Assembly: GCA_002686465.1 (NCBI GenBank)
Contig: NZCP01000026.1
Coordinates: forward strand, 1-6,066
DNA: 6,066 nucleotides
DNA from: Candidatus Woesebacteria bacterium
Lineage (GTDB): Bacteria; Patescibacteriota; Microgenomatia; UBA8517; UBA10165
Reading direction: 5' to 3'
Numbering within the stretch: position 1 is the first letter of the stretch; every line of letters begins with the position of its first letter. The notes under the pieces are model-generated. The model was not told the DNA's origin. It worked only from the letters and a program-made list of their open reading frames with translations, and did no database searches. Shown here in pieces: positions 1 through 4,159 of the stretch. A program made the position numbers and the translations under genes.

Positions 1-302
1 AATGGAGTTATGCAAAACTCGACGAGAATGGTTTCGTTTCGGAGGTGGCGGAAAAAATTCCCATCAGTAATCATGCAACGGTAGGAATTTATTACTGGAA
101 ACAGGGGGCTGATTATGTAAAGTATGCAGAGCAAATGATACAAAAAAACATAAGAGTAAATAATGAATTCTATGTATGTCCAGTATATAATGAAGCGATA
201 CAAGATGGTAAAAAAATTAAAATATCCCACGTCGATTTTGAAAAAATGTGGGGACTCGGCACTCCAGAAGATTTAAAATACTTCATAGATAATTATAAAT
301 GA
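1..302 (+). CDS. Sugar-phosphate nucleotidyltransferase, C-terminal part (5' end outside window)
   Basis: The reading frame is open from the window edge (first full codon at base 3), so this is the last 99 residues of a longer protein. The GTG at 45 is an internal valine codon: residues before it (WSYAKLDENGF) already fit the family. The segments HATVGIYYW, NNEFYVCPVYNEAI and the terminal MWGLGTPEDLKYFI are the usual C-terminal end of small NTP_transferase-fold proteins of about 240-250 residues, often labelled dTDP-glucose pyrophosphorylase-like. These couple a sugar 1-phosphate to a nucleotide in the cytoplasm. The N-terminal nucleotide-binding GG...R loop is not in the window, so the nucleotide and sugar cannot be told. 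The TGA stop lies inside an ATGA overlap with the following gmd gene, so the two are probably translated together and feed one glycan pathway. The family call is firm; the substrate is unknown. Confidence 0.85.
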   Translation, partial: WSYAKLDENGFVSEVAEKIPISNHATVGIYYWKQGADYVKYAEQMIQKNIRVNNEFYVCPVYNEAIQDGKKIKISHVDFEKMWGLGTPEDLKYFIDNYK

Positions 303-1330
303 GCGCCGTAATAATAGTTACTGGAGTAACAGGTCAGGACGGTAGCCACATGGTCGACTATCTCCTGGAGAATACCAATCACGAAATCTATGGCGGCGTC
401 AGGAGACTAAGTGTGCCTAATCACAAAAATATAGAGCATGTTAAATCAGACAGGTTTAAGTTAATCAGCCTTGATCTAACAGATTCTCACAGTATAGAAA
501 AAAACATTCTAAAACTAAAGCCAGATTACTTTATAAATTTCGCCGCGCAATCTTTCGTGGGGGCCAGCTGGGACTATCCGAAGCAAACGTTCGAAACAAA
601 TGCAACTGCAGTGCTGGACATATTAGAGGCGATAAAAACCCATGCCCCGCAATGCAGGTTCTACAACGCAGGAACCAGCGAAGAGTTTGGTGATATAGAA
701 TATTCTCCTCAAGATGAAAGCCATCCGTTAAGACCTCGGAGTCCATATGGAGCCAGCAAGGCAGCGGCCCGCCATTTAATTAAAGTTTACAGAGAGTCTT
801 ATGACCTTTATGCAGTACAAGGCTGGCTCTTCAACCATGAAGGCGTAAGACGTGGCGAAGAATTCGTAACTAGAAAAATCACCAAATCTGTAGCAAAAAT
901 AAAACAGGCTATAGATAAAAACTTAGAATGGGAACCCCTTGAGCTTGGAAACCTTGACGCATATAGAGACTGGAGCGACGCGGAAGATTTTGTCGATGGC
1001 GTCTGGAAAATGGTGAACCAAGAAACCCCCAAAGACTATGTACTTTCAAGCGGGAACGCGCACACAATTAGAGAGTTTGTCGAGACCGCATTTCGCTTTG
1101 TTGGGATAGATGGATATTGGATTTCTAGCGGAATAAAAGAAAGATATAAAACTACAGTAGTGGAGCAGGAGCTAGTTAAAATAAACCCAAAATTCTACAG
1201 GCCAGCGGAAGTGGAGTGTCTATTAGGCAATTCGGAAGCGGCGAGAAGAGACCTCAACTGGGAGCCTAAAATTTCATTCAAGTGTCTGGTAGAAAAAATG
1301 GTCCGCAATGACCAAAGACAACCAGAATGA
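299..1330 (+). CDS. gmd: GDP-mannose 4,6-dehydratase
   Basis: Cytoplasmic NADP-dependent short-chain dehydrogenase-type (extended SDR) enzyme that converts GDP-mannose to GDP-4-keto-6-deoxymannose, the branch point to GDP-fucose, GDP-rhamnose and GDP-perosamine. At 343 residues it is full length for the family. Visible motifs: dinucleotide-binding GVTGQDG at 9-15; cofactor-selective VRRLS at 34-38; NFAAQSFVGASW at 80-91; TSE at 126-128; YGASK at 150-154; LFNHE then RRGEEFVTRKIT at 177-195; LGNLDAYRDW at 216-225; and KINPKFYRPAEVE at 294-306. By analogy with E. coli Gmd the catalytic set is T126, E128, Y150 and K154, with the expected T-to-Y spacing of 24. The loop normally reading NHESPRRG has Gly-Val in place of Ser-Pro (182-183). 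The start overlaps the previous stop (ATGA) and has no Shine-Dalgarno sequence, suggesting coupling. The stop overlaps the next start in the same way. No partner reductase (fcl, rmd) or aminotransferase (per) is visible. Confidence 0.95.
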   Translation: MSAVIIVTGVTGQDGSHMVDYLLENTNHEIYGGVRRLSVPNHKNIEHVKSDRFKLISLDLTDSHSIEKNILKLKPDYFINFAAQSFVGASWDYPKQTFETNATAVLDILEAIKTHAPQCRFYNAGTSEEFGDIEYSPQDESHPLRPRSPYGASKAAARHLIKVYRESYDLYAVQGWLFNHEGVRRGEEFVTRKITKSVAKIKQAIDKNLEWEPLELGNLDAYRDWSDAEDFVDGVWKMVNQETPKDYVLSSGNAHTIREFVETAFRFVGIDGYWISSGIKERYKTTVVEQELVKINPKFYRPAEVECLLGNSEAARRDLNWEPKISFKCLVEKMVRNDQRQPE

Positions 1331-1749
1331 GGCTGATAGCGCATCGAGGCAATACCCAAGGTAGGAATAAAGATTTAGAAAATCACCCAAACTACATAAC
1401 CAACGCAATCAAGCAAGGGTTTGACGCAGAGATAGATATATGGTTGGTGGACGGATTTGATTTGGGACATAATAAACCACAATACTCTATAGACATAGAC
1501 TTTCTTTTTGAATATTGCGATGCACTATGGATACATTGCAAAAACCTGGAGGCGCTCTTTTATTTAACGCAATTCCCAGAGCTAAACGTATTTTGGCACC
1601 AAATAGACGACTATACTCTAACTTCTAAAAATTTCATTTGGACTTACCCAGAAAAACAAGTAACCACTGCGTCAGTACTAGTGGTAGATGACGCAACTCA
1701 ATACGCTGGTCCCCTTTGCTATGGGCTATGCTCGGATACGGTAGTGTAA
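1327..1749 (+). CDS. Small glycerophosphodiesterase-like (PI-PLC/GDPD superfamily) protein
   Basis: A 140-residue protein with the front half of the GDPD catalytic signature: AHRGN at 5-9 (H6, R7), the metal-binding E35-x-D37 in DAEIDIW, and H48 in LGHNKPQY. Further conserved-looking blocks are WIHCKNLEAL at 68-77, FWHQIDDYTLTS at 89-100, FIWTYPE at 103-109 and a closing GLCSD at 133-137. Classical GDPD enzymes are about 250 residues, but compact proteins with this block order and a GxCSD end occur in polysaccharide clusters, so it looks complete rather than truncated. GDPD enzymes cleave glycerol- or alcohol-phosphodiesters; here the substrate could be a phosphodiester-linked glycan decoration, which is inference from context. 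No signal peptide is seen, so it should act in the cytoplasm. Its ATG overlaps the gmd stop (ATGA), and the next gene starts 9 bases after its own stop. No Shine-Dalgarno sequence precedes it. Superfamily assignment is fairly sure; activity is not. Confidence 0.75.
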   Translation: MRLIAHRGNTQGRNKDLENHPNYITNAIKQGFDAEIDIWLVDGFDLGHNKPQYSIDIDFLFEYCDALWIHCKNLEALFYLTQFPELNVFWHQIDDYTLTSKNFIWTYPEKQVTTASVLVVDDATQYAGPLCYGLCSDTVV

Positions 1750-1758
1750 TAAATAAGT

Positions 1759-2583
1759 ATGCCTAACTGTGGCGACAAAACTTGGAGGCTGGAATTCTTC
1801 AAAGATCTTCAGAAGAGATTTTTTGCTCTCGAACGAACAGTTTCTATCGTCATACAGGGCCCCCTACATAAAAGATCAATAGATACCATTCCAGAGTATC
1901 TAAAGTATGGAGACGTAATAGTTTCCTGCTGGGAAGATGATGATATGTCCCTACTATATGGATATAAAGACAGAATCAAGGTAGTTATAAACAAATACAG
2001 CGAGGTGCCCAGAAGCAGGCTGCGATCTTTTGGCAGGCATGGGCCCAGCCCCTGGATATACCAAAACTATTCCACATACCACGGAATCAAGGAGGCTACG
2101 GGATTTTTTGTGATCAAGGTTAGGTCAGATGAATCCTATCCAGACCTTAATGCGTTTATTGAAAAATTATTTTACTGGAACGAGCTCCCAGATTCTCCAA
2201 CAAAAATAATCACCTCAGACATCTACTTTAGATTCGACAAGGAAGAGCCATTTCACCCCTCCGACCACATAATTGCAGGAAAGCGCAGAAACCTTAAAGA
2301 TGGATTCAGAAGAGCGGTATTCAATTGTAGGGCGGAAATTAATAAAAAATACGCTTTTCCAGAGCGGCTCATTTGCGCCTCAATACTAGAGATTTTATGG
2401 GATTTTGACAACAAAACCTATCTAAAACCCGACCCCAATAAATCTAAAGAAATCATGCAAAAATACTTCGACATCGTCTCCATCTCCAAACTCAAAAACT
2501 TCACCTGGTCATCCAGTTACAGAAAGTACGAAGGACTAAAGCAGAGAGAAGGCGGCTGGTGTGCAAACATTAATTTATTATAA
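1759..2583 (+). CDS. WavE-family LPS/polysaccharide synthesis protein (putative glycosyltransferase)
   Basis: A 274-residue protein resembling the WavE family, named for a Vibrio cholerae LPS core synthesis gene. Recognisable elements are VSIVIQGPL at 28-36 (first strand and nucleotide-binding region of a GT-A-like fold), DVIVSCWEDDD at 52-62, YQNYSTYHGIKEA at 101-113 leading into FVIKVRSDE at 117-125 (the RSD takes the place of a DxD-type motif), and FHPSDHIIAGKRRNL at 165-179, where family members usually read F..SDW. The last 70 residues are charged and less distinctive. There is no signal peptide or membrane span, so it should act at the cytoplasmic face on a lipid-linked or protein-linked acceptor. 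The chosen ATG at 1759 is the first in frame after the previous stop and leaves a 26-residue lead before the first motif. It has no Shine-Dalgarno sequence. It ends the left block; a promoter-bearing gap follows. Donor and acceptor sugars are unknown. Confidence 0.75.
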   Translation: MPNCGDKTWRLEFFKDLQKRFFALERTVSIVIQGPLHKRSIDTIPEYLKYGDVIVSCWEDDDMSLLYGYKDRIKVVINKYSEVPRSRLRSFGRHGPSPWIYQNYSTYHGIKEATGFFVIKVRSDESYPDLNAFIEKLFYWNELPDSPTKIITSDIYFRFDKEEPFHPSDHIIAGKRRNLKDGFRRAVFNCRAEINKKYAFPERLICASILEILWDFDNKTYLKPDPNKSKEIMQKYFDIVSISKLKNFTWSSSYRKYEGLKQREGGWCANINLL

Positions 2584-2597
2584 TTTTTAGATTGAAC

Positions 2598-2625
2598 TTG
2601 CCCCCAAAATATGTTATTATATAAT
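2598..2625 (+). promoter_or_regulatory. Putative sigma70-like promoter for the protease gene
   Basis: The only intergenic gap over 10 bases (2584-2647) is strongly AT-rich. It contains TTGCCC (2598-2603, 4 of 6 to the -35 consensus), a 16-base spacer and a perfect TATAAT (2620-2625). Transcription would begin near 2632, leaving a short leader of about 15 bases before the ATG at 2648. The alternative -35 TTGAAC (2592-2597) would leave a 22-base spacer, which is too long. A 12-base AT palindrome (2615-2626) covers the -10, so a perfect TATAAT is partly expected by composition alone. No rho-independent terminator is visible upstream, so read-through from the left block remains possible. Confidence 0.4.
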
Positions 2626-2647
2626 ATAAAGTGTACATAAAGACATT

Positions 2648-3583
2648 ATGAAAATCCTTACTACATCCATTATAAGCCTATTGTTTTTAACCTCTTCGTT
2701 ATTCTCTGACGCAAAGAGCAGAAAGGTGGTAGCAGATCACCTTCAGAATATATCAGTAACCATCAAATCGGAAGCAAGATATTCCAAGTCTGAGGGCTCA
2801 GGGGTGTTAGTTAACCGAAAGATTGAAGGCGAAAATATAACATTTGTATGGACCGCAGGGCATGTTATAGATAATTTAAGAACCATAAGGGAGGTTGTAG
2901 ACAGGAAAGGAAATACAAGAAAGCTTGTAGAATTTAGTGATGCAAGGATAGTAAAAGAGCTCGTCGAGGATGGACGACGAGTCGGAGAAATCAAGATGGA
3001 CGCATCAGTAATAAAGTATAGCGACGCGGAGAATGGCCATGACCTTGCCCTGTTAATGGTGAGAGCTAAAGACTATGGAAAAGATAGCACCAAATTTTTA
3101 TTGAAGACCGAAGACACTGATGATAAAATTGTACCCATCGGAACGCGACTCTATCATGTAGGGAGTCTACTCGGGCAGGTAGGATCAAACAGCATGACCA
3201 CTGGGATTGTGTCTCAAGTTGGGCGCGTACTTGGAGACATTGCTCGCGGTGCAGAATTCGACCAAACAACCGTTACTGCGTTTCCAGGAAGCAGCGGGGG
3301 TGGAGTTTTCCTTGAAAACGGGGAGTATGTAGGTATGATTGTTCGAGGAGCGGGAGAGGGATTTAACTTTATGGTACCAATTCGCAGGATGCAGGATTGG
3401 GCTGACGAAAACGGCTTAAGCTGGGCACTCGATCCGAGCGCCAAGGCTCCGACGTTTGATGAAATTAAAAAGATTCCAGTCGAGGGTTTAGCTGGAGAGG
3501 AAGCGGATAAAGAAGGTGACGAAGAGTCATTTAGCGTTGAAGATCCACGATTCCCCTTTCTTATTAAGGTAACAAAAAAATAA
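2648..3583 (+). CDS. Secreted trypsin-like serine protease
   Basis: A 311-residue chymotrypsin-fold (S1-type, Trypsin_2-like) endopeptidase. The N-terminus is a typical signal peptide: Lys2, a hydrophobic core at about 3-19 (ILTTSIISLLFLTSSLF) and a likely signal peptidase I site after SDA (20-22). There is no lipobox cysteine. The triad is complete: H72 in TAGHV (69-73), D132 in NGHDLALL (129-136) and S216 in PGSSGGGVF (213-221). SEGSGVLV (48-55) is the usual strand leading to the His motif, and GEYVGMIV (225-232) the strand after the Ser. There is no PDZ domain, unlike DegP/HtrA. After about 265 the tail is acidic (EEADKEGDEES at 284-294) and ends FPFLIKVTKK. Expected location is periplasm or outside the cell, where it may process an envelope, host or virion protein; the substrate is unknown. 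It follows its own putative promoter, has a weak or absent Shine-Dalgarno sequence, and lies 6 bases ahead of the next gene. Confidence 0.9.
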   Translation: MKILTTSIISLLFLTSSLFSDAKSRKVVADHLQNISVTIKSEARYSKSEGSGVLVNRKIEGENITFVWTAGHVIDNLRTIREVVDRKGNTRKLVEFSDARIVKELVEDGRRVGEIKMDASVIKYSDAENGHDLALLMVRAKDYGKDSTKFLLKTEDTDDKIVPIGTRLYHVGSLLGQVGSNSMTTGIVSQVGRVLGDIARGAEFDQTTVTAFPGSSGGGVFLENGEYVGMIVRGAGEGFNFMVPIRRMQDWADENGLSWALDPSAKAPTFDEIKKIPVEGLAGEEADKEGDEESFSVEDPRFPFLIKVTKK

Positions 3584-3589
3584 TATCAT

Positions 3590-4159
3590 ATGTCCCTATC
3601 TCTCTACAAACCAAATAGTAAAAATTCAGGTTGCGCATTCAATTTTAAAATTGGAACAAGCAAAAAGCAGGAGCCCACGCTCTACGTAAGCTCTATCCAG
3701 CAATACAGCTGGGACAGCAAGACCCACACGGGTAATTTCTCTGGAAATAAAGACGATTCAGATAAAAACATCCATGTAAAATTCAACGAGTGGGAGGTTG
3801 GGAGCATAATCAGCGCCTTCGAAACCCGCATGGAGTATAGTACATTTCACGCCTTTGAAGACAATAAAACTACAATTAAATTCGCCCCGTGGGACAAGCC
3901 AAAAAAGGTTTCAAGGCAGGACCCCAAAACCAAGAAATATGTAGAGGAAACGGTGATTGCTCCAGCCTTCGGCATCAATCTAACCCGAAACGGAAACCAA
4001 ACCTTTAGAGTTCCCCTAGAACCTGGAGAGGTGGAGACAATCAAAGCGTTCCTCAAAGCATTCTTAGGTAAGCTATTAGATGATCGTTACGAAAAGGAAC
4101 AGGCAAGGTTGCGCAAGGCGCGTAGTAGTGAACCAGTCGGAGACCTGCCTCCTTTTTAA
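3590..4159 (+). CDS. Conserved-looking hypothetical; possible Whirly/PC4-like ssDNA-binding protein
   Basis: I do not recognise this 189-residue protein with certainty. It has no signal peptide or membrane span. Two halves look alike. In each, several predicted beta strands (half one about 14-65, half two about 82-143) run into a strand-helix motif: VKFNEWEVGSIISAF at 63-77 and VPLEPGEVETIKAFL at 141-155 share V-x-[FL]-[NE]-x-x-E-V-x-[ST]-I. A doubled beta4-alpha unit is the architecture of Whirly and related PC4-like ssDNA-binding folds. FAPWDKPKK (98-106) and the Lys/Arg-rich helix at 161-178 would suit nucleic-acid contact. The C-terminus GDLPPF is acidic-then-hydrophobic, like the partner-binding tip of bacterial SSB (DDIPF). 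The function is therefore inference from sequence pattern, with no homology claimed. It lies 6 bases after the protease and its TAA overlaps the next ATG by one base (TAATG), so it is in one transcript with the glycosyltransferase. No Shine-Dalgarno sequence is present. Confidence 0.6.
   Translation: MSLSLYKPNSKNSGCAFNFKIGTSKKQEPTLYVSSIQQYSWDSKTHTGNFSGNKDDSDKNIHVKFNEWEVGSIISAFETRMEYSTFHAFEDNKTTIKFAPWDKPKKVSRQDPKTKKYVEETVIAPAFGINLTRNGNQTFRVPLEPGEVETIKAFLKAFLGKLLDDRYEKEQARLRKARSSEPVGDLPPF

Noticed and set aside
45..302. Reading the first gene as a complete 85-residue protein starting at GTG 45.
   Set aside because: The frame is open to the window edge and the 14 residues before the GTG continue the nucleotidyltransferase family sequence, so this is the end of a longer gene.
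531..1032. Minus-strand open frames inside gmd (and similar ones inside the WavE, protease and right-hand genes).
   Set aside because: They are antisense shadows of well-supported genes, with low-complexity or Ser/Pro-rich translations and no recognisable domains.
2624..2631. T4-type late promoter (TATAAATA) near the protease gene.
   Set aside because: The sequence reads ATATAAAG and lacks the full octamer; a sigma70-like reading fits better.
2960..2981. Perfect 7-base inverted repeat CTCGTCG...CGACGAG with an 8-base loop.
   Set aside because: It lies inside the protease coding sequence, encodes an ordinary Glu/Arg/Asp-rich surface stretch and has no T-run, so it is probably coincidental.
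2648..3583. DegP/HtrA-type protease or lipoprotein.
   Set aside because: There is no PDZ domain after the catalytic core and no cysteine at the signal peptide cleavage region.
4139..4157. GGAG/CTCC hairpin followed by five T residues at the end of the possible ssDNA-binding gene, resembling a terminator.
   Set aside because: The stem is only 4 base pairs and the T-run touches the start codon of the next, overlapping gene; a terminator there would be ineffective and illogical.
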